NCBI RefSeq assembly: GCF_021655115.1
Contig: NZ_PPXY01000013.1
Coordinates: 55,899 to 119,898, forward strand
DNA length: 64,000 bases
Direction of reading: 5' to 3'
From: Clostridium sp. Cult3
Lineage (GTDB): Bacteria; Bacillota; Clostridia; Tissierellales; Tepidimicrobiaceae
In this document: piece after piece, positions 7,281 to 16,971 of the stretch
Numbering within the stretch: position 1 is the stretch's first letter
Layout of the letters: each line of letters starts with the position of its first letter
Translations under genes and position numbers: made by a program
The notes under the pieces: generated by a model
What the model was told of the DNA's origin: nothing
The model's database searches: none
The model's input: the letters and a program-made list of their open reading frames with translations, nothing else

Positions 7281-9920
7281 ATGAGGAATATTGGTTTACA
7301 TGAAATAAGACGGGAATTTTTAGATTTTTTTCAGGAAAAGGGTCATTTAGCCATGGAAAGTTTTTCTCTAGTGCCCCAAAATGACAGAAGTTTATTATTG
7401 ATAAATGCTGGTATGGCTCCATTGAAACCTTACTTTACTGGAGAAAAAACTCCACCTAACAAAAGAATTGTTACCTGTCAAAAATGTATTAGGACTGGAG
7501 ATATTGAAAATGTAGGTAAAACCGATAGACATGCTACTTTTTTTGAAATGCTTGGTAATTTTTCTTTTGGTGATTATTTCAAGGAAGAGGCTATAAAATG
7601 GGCTTGGGAGTTCTTAACGGAATGTATGGAAATACCAGAAAAGGACTTATGGGCTTCTATTTATGAGGAGGATGAAGAAGCTTTTGACATTTGGAATAAG
7701 GTCATAGGTTTAGAAGAGGATAGAATAGTTCCCTTAGGAAAGGAAGATAATTTCTGGGAATTAGAGGTTGGCCCTTGCGGACCTTGTTCTGAAATCTATA
7801 TAGATAGAGGGGAAGAATATGGTTGTGGGGAAGCAACCTGTAGGCCGGGTTGTGAGTGCGATAGATTCATTGAAGTATGGAACCTTGTTTTTACCCAGTA
7901 TAATAAAGATGAGGCAGGAAATTACTATCCATTAGAACACCCAAATATAGATACGGGAATGGGACTTGAGAGAATTGCTGCTGTTATGGAAGGGGCTAAA
8001 AACATATTTGAAGTAAATGAAATTCAAGACATACTTCATTCTGTAGAGAAGATATCTGGAAAGCTCTATGGAAAGGATCATAAAATAGATACTTCCATCA
8101 GGGTGATTACCGATCACAGTAGGGCCATGACTTTTTTAGTTTCTGACGGGGTTTTACCAAGTAATGAAGGAAGAGGTTATGTTTTAAGGCGATTAATAAG
8201 AAGAGCTTCAAGACATGGTAAATTGCTAGGTATTGAAGGACCTTTTTTAACTAGCATTGTAGATGTGGTTATCTCCTCTTGGAAAGTAGAATATCCAGAG
8301 TTAGAGGAAAGAAAAGAACAGATAAAGAAAGTCATAAAGGCAGAAGAGGACAAGTTCCAAGAAACTATACATCAGGGAATCAATATATTAGAAGAGTATA
8401 TTGAGGAATTGATTGATAAAGGCAAGAATTGTTTAAGTGGAGAAAAGGCCTTTAAATTGTATGATACCTATGGCTTTCCTTTAGATTTGACAAAGGAGAT
8501 CTTAGAGGAAAGGGATTTAACCGTTGATGAAGTTGAATTTAATAAGCAGATGGAAAAACAAAGGGATAGAGCAAGAAAGGCTAGGGAAGAGTTTACGGAT
8601 GCAGGATGGAAAAATGGTCAGTCCCTAGAATTATCTGGTAAATATGAGAGCTATTTTAAAGGTTATGAAGCTTTAAAATGGGAAACAGAAGTAGTAGGGT
8701 TATTTCATGATGGAAGGATAGTAGAAAAATTAGAAGAAGGGAACGAAGGAGTCCTTATATTAAAAAAGACACCTTTTTATGCTGAAAGTGGAGGACAAGT
8801 AGGAGATACTGGATATATAAAGGGTGAAAAGTTTTTAGTTAAAGTATTGGATACTAAGCATTCCGAGGATGAAACGACACTACACTTTGTTAAGGTGGAA
8901 AAAGGTAGAGTAGATATGGGAAGCAAAGCAGTTGCTGTTGTGGATGAAATACGTAGAAGGAATATCATGAGGAATCACTCTGCAACTCATCTATTGCATA
9001 GAGCCTTAAAGGATGTATTAGGTGAACATGTGAATCAAGCTGGGTCTATTGTACTTCCTAATCGATTAAGGTTTGATTTTACTCATTATGAAGCCGTAGA
9101 GGAAGAACAATTAAGGGAAATAGAGAGAATAGTTAATGAAAAAATCCTTGAATCCTTAGAAGTGAAAACTATGAACACCACACTTGAAAGATCCCAGGAA
9201 ATGGGAGTGGTAGGATTGTTTGAAGACAAATATAAGGATGAGGTTAGGGTTGTTCAAATGGGCGATTATTCCAAAGAATTGTGTGGTGGTACACATGTGG
9301 ATAATACTAGCAATATAGGATTGTTTAAGATAATTTCCGAATCCAGTATTGCATCTGGTATTAGAAGGATTGAGGCCATTACTGGTCAAGAGGTTTATCA
9401 CTATATGAACCAATTGGAGAAGGAAATTGAAGATATAAGCAGTATCCTAAAGAGCAGTAGAAAGGATGTTGTTGATAGGGTTTATAGTATCACCGAAGAA
9501 CTTAGAGAGAAAGAAAAAGAGATTAATTCCTTGAAATCTAAGATGGCTTCTTCTATTGCAGAGGATATTCTAGATAGAAAGATAGATGTTGAAGGAATAA
9601 AACTGATAAGCTATAGGGTAGAAAATATGGACATGAATAGTTTAAGAAATTTGGGTGATGAACTTAGAAATGGCATAGGTTCTGGAGTAATAGTTTTGGC
9701 AAGTGTTTTTAAGGATAAAGTATCTTTCGTTTCAATGGTTACTAAAGATTTAATTGAAAAGGGTATTCATGCTGGTAACATTATCAGAGAGGTTGCTAAG
9801 GTTACTGGTGGCGGTGGTGGCGGCCGTCCTGATATGGCCCAGGCTGGTGGGAAAGATATTAATAAGGTAACAGATGCTTTAAACATAGTCCCTGCTATAA
9901 TAAAAGAACAATTAAAATAA
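7281..9920 (+). CDS. alaS: Alanine--tRNA ligase
   Basis: Full-length 879-residue class II synthetase that charges tRNA-Ala. In order: catalytic core with motif 1 and 2 regions (GNFSFGDYFK, about residues 93-102), the tRNA recognition domain, then the editing domain. The editing domain has NHSATH (about residues 563-568) and CGGTH (Cys668 to His672), the zinc-binding editing residues. The C-Ala domain ends in a Gly-rich GGGGGGRPDMAQAGG loop. SD AGAGAGGTG precedes the ATG. It heads the conserved alaS-ireB-ruvX neighbourhood and sits behind an attenuator. Confidence 0.98.
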   Translation: MRNIGLHEIRREFLDFFQEKGHLAMESFSLVPQNDRSLLLINAGMAPLKPYFTGEKTPPNKRIVTCQKCIRTGDIENVGKTDRHATFFEMLGNFSFGDYFKEEAIKWAWEFLTECMEIPEKDLWASIYEEDEEAFDIWNKVIGLEEDRIVPLGKEDNFWELEVGPCGPCSEIYIDRGEEYGCGEATCRPGCECDRFIEVWNLVFTQYNKDEAGNYYPLEHPNIDTGMGLERIAAVMEGAKNIFEVNEIQDILHSVEKISGKLYGKDHKIDTSIRVITDHSRAMTFLVSDGVLPSNEGRGYVLRRLIRRASRHGKLLGIEGPFLTSIVDVVISSWKVEYPELEERKEQIKKVIKAEEDKFQETIHQGINILEEYIEELIDKGKNCLSGEKAFKLYDTYGFPLDLTKEILEERDLTVDEVEFNKQMEKQRDRARKAREEFTDAGWKNGQSLELSGKYESYFKGYEALKWETEVVGLFHDGRIVEKLEEGNEGVLILKKTPFYAESGGQVGDTGYIKGEKFLVKVLDTKHSEDETTLHFVKVEKGRVDMGSKAVAVVDEIRRRNIMRNHSATHLLHRALKDVLGEHVNQAGSIVLPNRLRFDFTHYEAVEEEQLREIERIVNEKILESLEVKTMNTTLERSQEMGVVGLFEDKYKDEVRVVQMGDYSKELCGGTHVDNTSNIGLFKIISESSIASGIRRIEAITGQEVYHYMNQLEKEIEDISSILKSSRKDVVDRVYSITEELREKEKEINSLKSKMASSIAEDILDRKIDVEGIKLISYRVENMDMNSLRNLGDELRNGIGSGVIVLASVFKDKVSFVSMVTKDLIEKGIHAGNIIREVAKVTGGGGGGRPDMAQAGGKDINKVTDALNIVPAIIKEQLK

Positions 9921-9953
9921 ATATTAGCCATTTTAATGGCTAATATTTATTTT
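9919..9953 (+). terminator. Intrinsic terminator after alaS
   Basis: 14-bp stem (9919-9932 with 9935-9948) starting in the alaS stop codon, followed by a T-rich tail. The A/T-symmetric base could also work on the other strand. Confidence 0.85.
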
Positions 9954-10006
9954 AATACTGTATATTATATTAACGATATGGTATAAATACTATAGGGGGT
10001 GTTTTT

Positions 10007-10279
10007 GTGAATAATAAATTTAATGAAACTATGAAGTTTGAACCGCCAAAAGATAATGCTAATGAAGTAAGAGAGATTATTTTGACTGTATTTAATGCAT
10101 TAGAGGAAAAAGGCTACGATCCCATAAATCAAATAATTGGATATATTCTATCAGGGGATCCAACCTATATTACAAGTCACAATGACGCCAGAAGTTTAAT
10201 TAGAAAAATTGAACGGGATGAGCTTTTAGAAGAAATATTAGGTTGTTATTTGAAAAGTGAGAGAAAAAAACAGGTTTAG
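10007..10279 (+). CDS. ireB: IreB family regulatory phosphoprotein
   Basis: 90-residue DUF965/IreB protein, GTG start with AGGGGGTG upstream. Recognised by [20 protein letters not shown] (about residues 63-82) and the [20 protein letters not shown] core. In Enterococcus IreB is phosphorylated on threonine by the PASTA kinase IreK and affects cephalosporin tolerance; that function is family knowledge. N-terminal Thr8 (FNETMKF) lies where the enterococcal phosphorylation sites occur. Its place after alaS and before ruvX matches Firmicute synteny. Confidence 0.92.
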   Translation: MNNKFNETMKFEPPKDNANEVREIILTVFNALEEKGYDPINQIIGYILSGDPTYITSHNDARSLIRKIERDELLEEILGCYLKSERKKQV

Positions 10280-10292
10280 AGGAGAAACATAA

Positions 10293-12458
10293 GTGAAAAG
10301 AAGCAGATTGTATTTGACAGTATTAATAATTACAATTGCATTATTTTTGTTTGGACAAATAAGTTATGGGATAGGCTATGGAGAAGGAGATTCTAAGGCT
10401 TATATAATAGTTATAAATAGGCTTACTCTTTCAGATATTGAAAAGATGCCAAATGTAAATAGGTTAATAGATGAAGGTAGTATTGGATTGATGAACACTC
10501 GTGGTATTAGCGGTTACAAAGGTGCTGAGAGTTTTATTACTATAAATGCATCAACTAAGGCCTATGCAAATAATGAAAGTAGTCAATTGCACAATTTAAA
10601 CGATGAATATAAAGGAATATATGAAAATCGAGTAAGTTTGTTGGATAAGGACTATGCTATTGGTAATGTTCAATTAGGAAAACTATATAATCAAAATGAA
10701 ACAAATAATTATTCACCTCATATAGGAGCTTTAGGAGATAGTATCCACAGTATTGGATTAAAAACAGCTTCTTACGGTAATAGTGATACGGATGAGGAAG
10801 TAATCAGATCTGCCCCATTAATTGTAATGGACTCAAAAGGACTTATCGATTATGGTAATGTGGAAGACATACTGTTAGAGGATATTGATTACCCTTATGG
10901 TATAAGAACTGATTATGATAAAATATTATCGGAATTAGTAACAGTTAAAGAAGAAACTTCTTTAGTATTGGTAGATACAGGTGATTTAAACAGACTTAAT
11001 AGCTATAGTGATTTTTTATCTACTGATGTTTTTTACCAAAAGAGGAATTTAATACTAAGGGATATTGACATATTTATTGGAGATATGGTAGCAAATTTAG
11101 ATAAAGAAAAATCAATGCTCATGATCCTTAGTCCTAATGCTGGAGAAGAAAGAATAGATGGAAATAGATTATCTCCCCTAATACTTTGGGGAAAAGGAGT
11201 AGATAAGGGCATACTTACTTCATCTACTACTAATAGAGAAGGGGTTATATCCAATTTAGACATTAGCCCTACAGTGGCTAAATTCCTTAAGGCTCCAATA
11301 GAAAATATGGCAGGTAATCCTATTCAAAGCTTGAGTAGAAGTGGAGCGGTGGAGCATATTAACTCCATTAATAATCGCATTAGTATTGCATCTAAGATTA
11401 GGTCCAAAACATTGCTAGTATACGGTATCGTAATTATACTTACTATGTTAATGGGGGTAGCTTTGTTTATTTTAAATATCAATATGGACAATAGATTAGG
11501 GACTACATTTAAGAGATTGTGCTTGTTATTGTATGCTATTCCTATGATACTTATATTGAGTTCTTTATTTAATATAGATAGCATTTCTAAATATTTAATT
11601 AGCCTAATAGTACTTATATTGTTATTTAGTTTTATAGCAAACAAACATGATAGGAAATGGGACATATATCTTATTACTATAGCCTATTTCATCATATTCC
11701 TATTGGATCTATTGTTAAATGGAAGTATTACTAGGTATTCAGTACTTAGTCATGATCCAATTATAGGAGCTAGATACTTTGGTATGGGGAATGAGATGGT
11801 AGGGGTATTTTTAGCTATTGCTACCTTAATTGCTGGAATATTGATGGACAGATTTAAAAATAAACTTATACCCGTTATTGTACTATTACTATCGGTTATT
11901 ATGGTAGGTCACCCAAGATTAGGAGCCAATGTAGGGGGTACACTGGCTATATTATCTGCTACTCTTTATTTCATTTTGGCCACTATGGGCAAACAATTAG
12001 ATTTTAAAAACTTATTTTTATTTGCAATTCTTATTGGAATAGTAATAGGGATCTTAGGCTATATTGACATAGCTTTAAATCCAAATCCGACTCATCTAGG
12101 CAAGACAATAGAGCTAATAAGAGAAAAAGGAATTGGAATTACACAAAATATCATAAATAGAAAACTGTTGATGAATATAAAATTAATTGGTGCCTCCATT
12201 TGGACAAAAGTCTTGTTATTTAATATGATTGTTCAAGTAGTAATATCTTATATATTAGAAGATAAAATTCAACTACTTATGGAAAAGGGTTTAGGAAAGG
12301 GGATTCTAAGTGGCATAGTAGGTAGTCTAGTAGGATTGTTATTAAATGATTCAGGTATAATATTATCTGCTTTAGCCATGAGCATAATTACCCTATTCAT
12401 ATTATTTATGGTTATAGATGATGAGGAAATATTTGTAAACGGGAAGTGGAACAATTGA
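10293..12458 (+). CDS. Polytopic membrane protein with a degenerate alkaline-phosphatase-like ectodomain
   Basis: 721 residues: a signal/anchor helix (about 5-25), an extracytoplasmic domain to about residue 365, then about ten membrane helices. The ectodomain resembles the alkaline phosphatase/sulfatase superfamily (PNVNRLIDEGSIGLM near residue 54 and NLDISPTVAKFL near 323). However, the usual metal-binding residues look replaced (INRL instead of a D, SPNAGE instead of SDHGE), so it may be catalytically dead. GTG start 13 bases after ireB; the end overlaps the next gene. The function is unknown; a wall or lipid-linked substrate is only a guess. Confidence 0.65.
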   Translation: MKRSRLYLTVLIITIALFLFGQISYGIGYGEGDSKAYIIVINRLTLSDIEKMPNVNRLIDEGSIGLMNTRGISGYKGAESFITINASTKAYANNESSQLHNLNDEYKGIYENRVSLLDKDYAIGNVQLGKLYNQNETNNYSPHIGALGDSIHSIGLKTASYGNSDTDEEVIRSAPLIVMDSKGLIDYGNVEDILLEDIDYPYGIRTDYDKILSELVTVKEETSLVLVDTGDLNRLNSYSDFLSTDVFYQKRNLILRDIDIFIGDMVANLDKEKSMLMILSPNAGEERIDGNRLSPLILWGKGVDKGILTSSTTNREGVISNLDISPTVAKFLKAPIENMAGNPIQSLSRSGAVEHINSINNRISIASKIRSKTLLVYGIVIILTMLMGVALFILNINMDNRLGTTFKRLCLLLYAIPMILILSSLFNIDSISKYLISLIVLILLFSFIANKHDRKWDIYLITIAYFIIFLLDLLLNGSITRYSVLSHDPIIGARYFGMGNEMVGVFLAIATLIAGILMDRFKNKLIPVIVLLLSVIMVGHPRLGANVGGTLAILSATLYFILATMGKQLDFKNLFLFAILIGIVIGILGYIDIALNPNPTHLGKTIELIREKGIGITQNIINRKLLMNIKLIGASIWTKVLLFNMIVQVVISYILEDKIQLLMEKGLGKGILSGIVGSLVGLLLNDSGIILSALAMSIITLFILFMVIDDEEIFVNGKWNN

Positions 12459-13402
12459 AAAGAAAAAAGTTAGGTAATACGGATATCGAGGTGTCAAGTC
12501 TTTGTTTTGGGTCATTGACCATGACGCCTTTCCAAGCCAATCTACCGGTAGATGAAGGTGGAAGACTTATACAGTATGCCTATGATAAAGGGATTAATTT
12601 TATTGATACTGCTGAGATATACGATAATTATAGCTACATTAGGGAAGCTTTAAAGGGAATTAAACGCGAAGATTTTGTTATTTCTACAAAATGCTATGCT
12701 TATACTAAGGCGATGGCTAAGGATAGTTTGGAATTAGCTTTAAGGGAATTGAACACTGATTATATTGATATATTTTTACTCCATGAACAGGAAAGTGTTC
12801 ATACCGTTAGAGGACATTATGAGGCTATTGAATACTTTTTAAAAGCTAAAGATATGGGTAAAATAAGAGCAATCGGAATTTCAACTCATAGGGTAGAAGG
12901 TGTATATGCAGTAACCCAGTATGATGAATTAGAAGTGGTTCATCCTATCATTAACAAAGAAGGTATTGGTATACAAGACGGTAATGTGGACGATATGTTG
13001 AATATAATTAAGAAAGCTTACAACATGGGAAAAGGCATTTATGGAATGAAACCTTTAGGTGGAGGACATTTAATTGGTCAAGTAGAAGAAGCATTTAATT
13101 TTGTCAAGAACATACCATTTATTCATTCTTTTGCCATTGGTATGCAATCCCAGGAAGAAATAGATTGCAATATTAACTTAATGGAAACGGGAAGAATCCC
13201 TAAGGATTTAGAAGAAAAGCTAAAAAGAAAAAAGAGGAGATTAATCGTTGCTGATTATTGTATAGCTTGCGGTAACTGTGTTAAGACTTGCAAACAAAAG
13301 GGCATAGAAATAGTTGATGGCAAAGCTACACCTAATGAAAATTGTATACTTTGCGGTTATTGTGCTAGAAATTGTCCAGAGTTTTGCATTAAGGTAATAT
13401 AA
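12455..13402 (+). CDS. Aldo/keto reductase with C-terminal 2x[4Fe-4S] ferredoxin domain
   Basis: 315-residue fusion. The TIM-barrel AKR part begins KRKKLGNTDIEVS and has the Asp and Tyr of the catalytic tetrad in DTAEIYDNY (about residues 50-58). The C-terminus carries two cluster motifs, CIACGNCVKTC and CILCGYCARNC. Such clostridial 4Fe-4S AKRs are presumed oxidoreductases using ferredoxin or NAD(P)H; the substrate is unknown. I favour TTG 12455, with GGAAGTGG upstream and overlapping the previous stop, over GTG 12446. It lies 12 bases before ruvX, in the same operon. Confidence 0.85.
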   Translation: MKRKKLGNTDIEVSSLCFGSLTMTPFQANLPVDEGGRLIQYAYDKGINFIDTAEIYDNYSYIREALKGIKREDFVISTKCYAYTKAMAKDSLELALRELNTDYIDIFLLHEQESVHTVRGHYEAIEYFLKAKDMGKIRAIGISTHRVEGVYAVTQYDELEVVHPIINKEGIGIQDGNVDDMLNIIKKAYNMGKGIYGMKPLGGGHLIGQVEEAFNFVKNIPFIHSFAIGMQSQEEIDCNINLMETGRIPKDLEEKLKRKKRRLIVADYCIACGNCVKTCKQKGIEIVDGKATPNENCILCGYCARNCPEFCIKVI

Positions 13403-13414
13403 AAGGAGAAGGAT

Positions 13415-13825
13415 ATGGAAAGAGTAATGGGGTTAGATGTAGGAGATAAGACCATAGGAGTTGCGCTAAGCGATCCTTTAATGTTTACCGCCCAAGGACT
13501 TAAAACCATCAAACGAAAGAGTAATAAAGAAGATATAGATGAGATAAGGGCGATTATTGATAAATACAATGTTAATAAAATAGTAATTGGATTTCCCAAA
13601 AATATGAATAATACTATAGGTCCCCAAGGTGAAAAGGTATTAAGCTTTGTGGAAATATTAAAGAATAGGATAGATATAGATGTAATACTGGAAGATGAAA
13701 GATTGACTACTGTGGCGGCAGAAAGGACGTTAATTGAAGGAGATGTAAGTAGGGCAAATAGGAAAAAAGTCATAGATATGGTGGCTGCAACCTATATTTT
13801 GCAAACATATCTAGATAGAAATTAA
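13415..13825 (+). CDS. ruvX: Holliday junction resolvase RuvX (YqgF family)
   Basis: 136-residue RNase H-fold protein beginning [20 protein letters not shown], with the first catalytic Asp at residue 8. [17 protein letters not shown] (about residues 58-74) and EDERLTT (about 93-99) supply the other acidic residues. Family members resolve Holliday junctions or process 16S rRNA 5' ends. SD AAGGAGAAGG. Its place between ireB and the DUF1292 gene matches B. subtilis yrrK. Confidence 0.94.
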   Translation: MERVMGLDVGDKTIGVALSDPLMFTAQGLKTIKRKSNKEDIDEIRAIIDKYNVNKIVIGFPKNMNNTIGPQGEKVLSFVEILKNRIDIDVILEDERLTTVAAERTLIEGDVSRANRKKVIDMVAATYILQTYLDRN

Positions 13826-13837
13826 AGAGGTGAGAAT

Positions 13838-14089
13838 ATGGATGATATAATAGTGCTATTAGATGAGATGGGTAATGAAATAGAATTTCAGGTGTTATCA
13901 ACCTTTGGAATAGATGATGTGGATTATGCGGCGTTGTTACCATTAGACGATATAGAAGCTTTGACATATCTGCTTCGTATAGAATATGATAATGATGGAG
14001 ATGTGTTATTAGTAGGAATTGATGACGAGGAAGAGTTTAAAGAAGTAATTGAAATCTATGAGGAAATACAAAAAGAGAAGCTTCAATAA
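13838..14089 (+). CDS. DUF1292 family protein
   Basis: 83 residues, very acidic. It begins MDDIIVLLDEMGNEIEFQVL and ends with an amphipathic EEFKEVIEIYEEI helix, as in YrzB homologues found between ruvX and mltG in Firmicutes. No function is established. AGAGGTGAG SD. The next gene has its own promoter-like sequence, so this probably ends the alaS-side operon. Confidence 0.85.
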   Translation: MDDIIVLLDEMGNEIEFQVLSTFGIDDVDYAALLPLDDIEALTYLLRIEYDNDGDVLLVGIDDEEEFKEVIEIYEEIQKEKLQ

Positions 14090-14157
14090 ATACCAGTGGT
14101 TGACAAATAAGACATCAACTAGTATTCTATAATATAGGATAATAAGCGGGTGAAAAT

Positions 14158-14595
14158 ATGGATATTAATATGGAGGAGATTAAGGAAATTTTTAAGGAGG
14201 AGGGGTATAAGCTTACTACTCAAAGGAGAGCTATTCTAGATGTTATCATAGAAAATCACGATAAACATTTAAATCCCGAGGAGATCTATGATATAGTAAA
14301 GGAAAAATATCCAGAGATCGGTATAGCTACGGTTTATAGAACATTACAGTTGTTAGAAAAGCTGAATATAATTTATAGATTAAATTTTGATGATGGTTAT
14401 AATAGATATGAGTTAAATTATAAATCGGAAAACCACCATCATCATCATTTGATTTGTTTAAAATGTGGGAAGGTGATGGAAGTAAAATTAGATCTATTAG
14501 AAAACTTAGAGAATGAAATTGAAAATGAAAACGGTTTTAAAATAGTAGATCATAATGTAAAGTTTTTTGGATACTGTACCAATTGCCAAAAATAA
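14158..14595 (+). CDS. fur: Fur family metal-dependent transcriptional regulator
   Basis: 145 residues: an N-terminal winged helix (TTQRRAILDVI, then ATVYRTLQLLEKL about residues 59-71) and a dimerisation domain with a histidine run and CLKCGKVMEV (about residues 95-110). The C-terminal CTNCQK gives the second cysteine pair of the structural zinc site. Fur and PerR cannot be separated by eye. A weak promoter (TTGACA at 14100 with TATTCT at 14123) precedes it, and a strong terminator overlaps the stop, so it is probably monocistronic. Confidence 0.9.
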   Translation: MDINMEEIKEIFKEEGYKLTTQRRAILDVIIENHDKHLNPEEIYDIVKEKYPEIGIATVYRTLQLLEKLNIIYRLNFDDGYNRYELNYKSENHHHHHLICLKCGKVMEVKLDLLENLENEIENENGFKIVDHNVKFFGYCTNCQK

Positions 14596-14620
14596 ATCCC
14601 ATTTTGGGATTTATTTTTTT
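14591..14620 (+). terminator. Intrinsic terminator after fur
   Basis: 11-bp stem (14591-14601 with 14605-14615) and a T-rich tail to 14620. Confidence 0.9.
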
Positions 14621-14698
14621 AGAACAGGTTAAATAGTATTCCAATAATTATACATCCTAATAATAAATGAGGAAATTAATGATTAAGGAGATGATGAA

Positions 14699-16363
14699 GT
14701 GGCAAGAAAACCAAATAAGTTAAAAATTATTCCATTAGGTGGATTAGGAGAAGTCGGGAAGAATATTACCGTGTTTGAGTATAGAGATGATATAGTTATC
14801 GTAGATTGCGGTATGAGCTTTCCAGAAGATGAAATGCTCGGAATTGATGTGGTTATACCGGATATTAGCTACTTATTTAAAAACAGAGAAAAGATAAGGG
14901 GCATAGTTTTAACTCATGGACATGAAGATCATATAGGTGCTTTGCCCTATACTTTAAAGAAGATGAACCTTCCTATTTATGGAACCAAATTAACCTTAGG
15001 TCTTGTGGAGAATAAGTTAAAGGAACACAGGCTAAACAATGTAGAATTAAATGAGATTAAGGCTGGCGATATAATCAAATTAGGTTGTTTCAAGATAGAA
15101 TTTATTAAAACTAGTCATAGTATACCTGATAGTGTAGCTTTGGCTATAGATACACCCGTTGGTATGGTAGTTCACACTGGAGACTTTAAAATTGATTATA
15201 CGCCTATTAATGATAATCTAATCGATTTGCATAAATTTGCAGAGATTGGAAGTAAAGGGGTATTGGTTTTATTAGCTGATAGTACAAATGTAGAAAGACC
15301 AGGATATACTATGTCTGAGAGAACTGTAGGTGCTACTTTTAATGATATATTTTTAAAGGCACCTCAGAGAATAATTGTTGCAACTTTTGCCTCTAATGTA
15401 CACAGGATTCAGCAGGTTATCGATGCTGCGGAGATGTTCAATAGAAAGGTTGTTTTATCTGGGAGAAGCATGATAAATACTACTAATGTAGCTAGGGATC
15501 TAGGATATTTAAGAATGAAAGAGGATACCATAATAGATATCAATGATATGGATAAATATCCAAGCAATGAGATTGTAATCCTTACAACCGGTAGTCAGGG
15601 AGAACCTATGTCAGCTTTGACTAGAATGGCGTTTTCAGAACACAGAAAAATAGAATTGGTTCCAGAAGACTTAGTTGTAATATCTGCTAGTCCAATTCCA
15701 GGAAACGAAAAAACCGTCTCTGGGATAATCAATAGATTAATGGAGATTGGAACAAAAGTAATTTATGAATCCTTAGCAGATGTTCACGTATCTGGTCATG
15801 CTTGTGCAGAAGAGTTAAAGCTGATGCATACATTATTACAACCAAAGTATTTTATTCCGATTCATGGGGAATTTAGACATCTTAAAAGACATGGCGAATT
15901 AGCCCATGAGCTGGGAATGCCAAGGGACAATATTTTTCTTGCGCGAAATGGTTCTGTAATTGAATTTACTAAAAATTCAGCAAGTATAGGGCAGTCAGTT
16001 CAGGCTGGTAATATACTTGTGGATGGTCTTGGAGTAGGGGATGTTGGAAATATTGTATTAAGAGATAGAAAGCACCTTTCTGAAGATGGATTAATAGTTG
16101 TTGTAGTTACCATGAGTAAACAGGATGGAAAGGTGATTGCAGGACCAGATATTATATCTAGAGGCTTTGTATATGTAAGGGAGTCAGAAGATTTAATGGA
16201 GGAATCAAGGAAAGTGGTAAGGGATGTATTAACTGAATGTGAAAAGCGTCATATAACCGATTGGGCTACCTTAAAATCCAATATACGAGATGCCTTAAGA
16301 GGATTTTTATATGAAAAGATAAAGAGAAACCCAATGATACTGCCTATAATAATGGAGGTATAA
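14699..16363 (+). CDS. rnj: Ribonuclease J
   Basis: 554-residue metallo-beta-lactamase/beta-CASP nuclease with 5'-3' exo- and endonuclease activity in mRNA decay and rRNA maturation. The zinc motif HGHEDH spans His73 to His78, with further ligands in HTGDFK (about residue 160). The beta-CASP signature SGRSM and PIHGEFRHLKRH (about residues 392-403) follow, then the RNase J C-terminal domain. GTG start with AAGGAG upstream. It stands alone between two terminators, and no second rnj is in the window. Confidence 0.96.
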   Translation: MARKPNKLKIIPLGGLGEVGKNITVFEYRDDIVIVDCGMSFPEDEMLGIDVVIPDISYLFKNREKIRGIVLTHGHEDHIGALPYTLKKMNLPIYGTKLTLGLVENKLKEHRLNNVELNEIKAGDIIKLGCFKIEFIKTSHSIPDSVALAIDTPVGMVVHTGDFKIDYTPINDNLIDLHKFAEIGSKGVLVLLADSTNVERPGYTMSERTVGATFNDIFLKAPQRIIVATFASNVHRIQQVIDAAEMFNRKVVLSGRSMINTTNVARDLGYLRMKEDTIIDINDMDKYPSNEIVILTTGSQGEPMSALTRMAFSEHRKIELVPEDLVVISASPIPGNEKTVSGIINRLMEIGTKVIYESLADVHVSGHACAEELKLMHTLLQPKYFIPIHGEFRHLKRHGELAHELGMPRDNIFLARNGSVIEFTKNSASIGQSVQAGNILVDGLGVGDVGNIVLRDRKHLSEDGLIVVVVTMSKQDGKVIAGPDIISRGFVYVRESEDLMEESRKVVRDVLTECEKRHITDWATLKSNIRDALRGFLYEKIKRNPMILPIIMEV

Positions 16364-16365
16364 AA

Positions 16366-16409
16366 TATAGTCCTGGCTTATTTCAACAAGCTAGGACTAT
16401 AATATTTTT
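16366..16409 (+). terminator. Intrinsic terminator after rnj
   Basis: 14-bp stem (16366-16379 with 16388-16401, one G-T pair), an 8-base loop and a T-rich end. Confidence 0.85.
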
Positions 16410-16510
16410 CTATTAACTGTTCAATGGCCATTATTAATGATATAATAATTAATTAAATGATGGGATTATGTGCTAGGATATCCATAATGTTTAGAATAGG
16501 AGGGTATTAT

Positions 16511-16849
16511 ATGACTAATGTTTATGATCAGGCTCATAAATTGGCAAGAGCAATAAGGGATTCAGAAGAATACAGGACCTATCTTGAGAAAAGAAAAGTA
16601 CTTAGTTCTGATGAAAAGAATAAAGATATGGTGGAAGACTTTGAAGCAAAAGTATTTGAACTTCAAATGAAGCATATTTCTGGAGAAGAAGTAGATGAGA
16701 CTGAACTGGAAAAACTAGGTAAATTAGAAGATGTATTGATGCTTAATCCAGTTATTAAAGATTATTTTATGGCGGAGTTGAGGTTTACCCAATTAGTTAA
16801 AGATATAAATAATATTATCGGAGAGGCTATCGAATTCAATAATGAGTAG
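16511..16849 (+). CDS. YlbF family regulator
   Basis: 112-residue, mostly helical protein of the YlbF/YmcA (DUF964) family, with YDQAHKLARAIRDSEEY (residues 5-21) as signature. In B. subtilis YlbF, YmcA and YaaT form a complex that assists RNase Y and phosphorelay-dependent development. Its position directly after an RNase J gene fits a role in RNA turnover (inference). The ATG at 16511 has AGGAGGG upstream; a longer in-frame extension to 16457 lacks a ribosome site. Confidence 0.88.
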   Translation: MTNVYDQAHKLARAIRDSEEYRTYLEKRKVLSSDEKNKDMVEDFEAKVFELQMKHISGEEVDETELEKLGKLEDVLMLNPVIKDYFMAELRFTQLVKDINNIIGEAIEFNNE

Positions 16850-16907
16850 TTTTTATAACAAGGTCATCTATCTCATAAAAAAGGATTATGGATAATTATA
16901 CTATTTC

Positions 16908-16936
16908 TTGTAATCTTAAGACAAAAACTGTATAAT
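16908..16936 (+). promoter_or_regulatory. SigA-type promoter of mltG
   Basis: TTGTAA (16908-16913), 17 bases, TATAAT (16931-16936). The GTG start follows 35 bases later. Confidence 0.75.
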
Positions 16937-16971
16937 AATATAGATAAATATCTTTTTAAAGGTGGGATATT

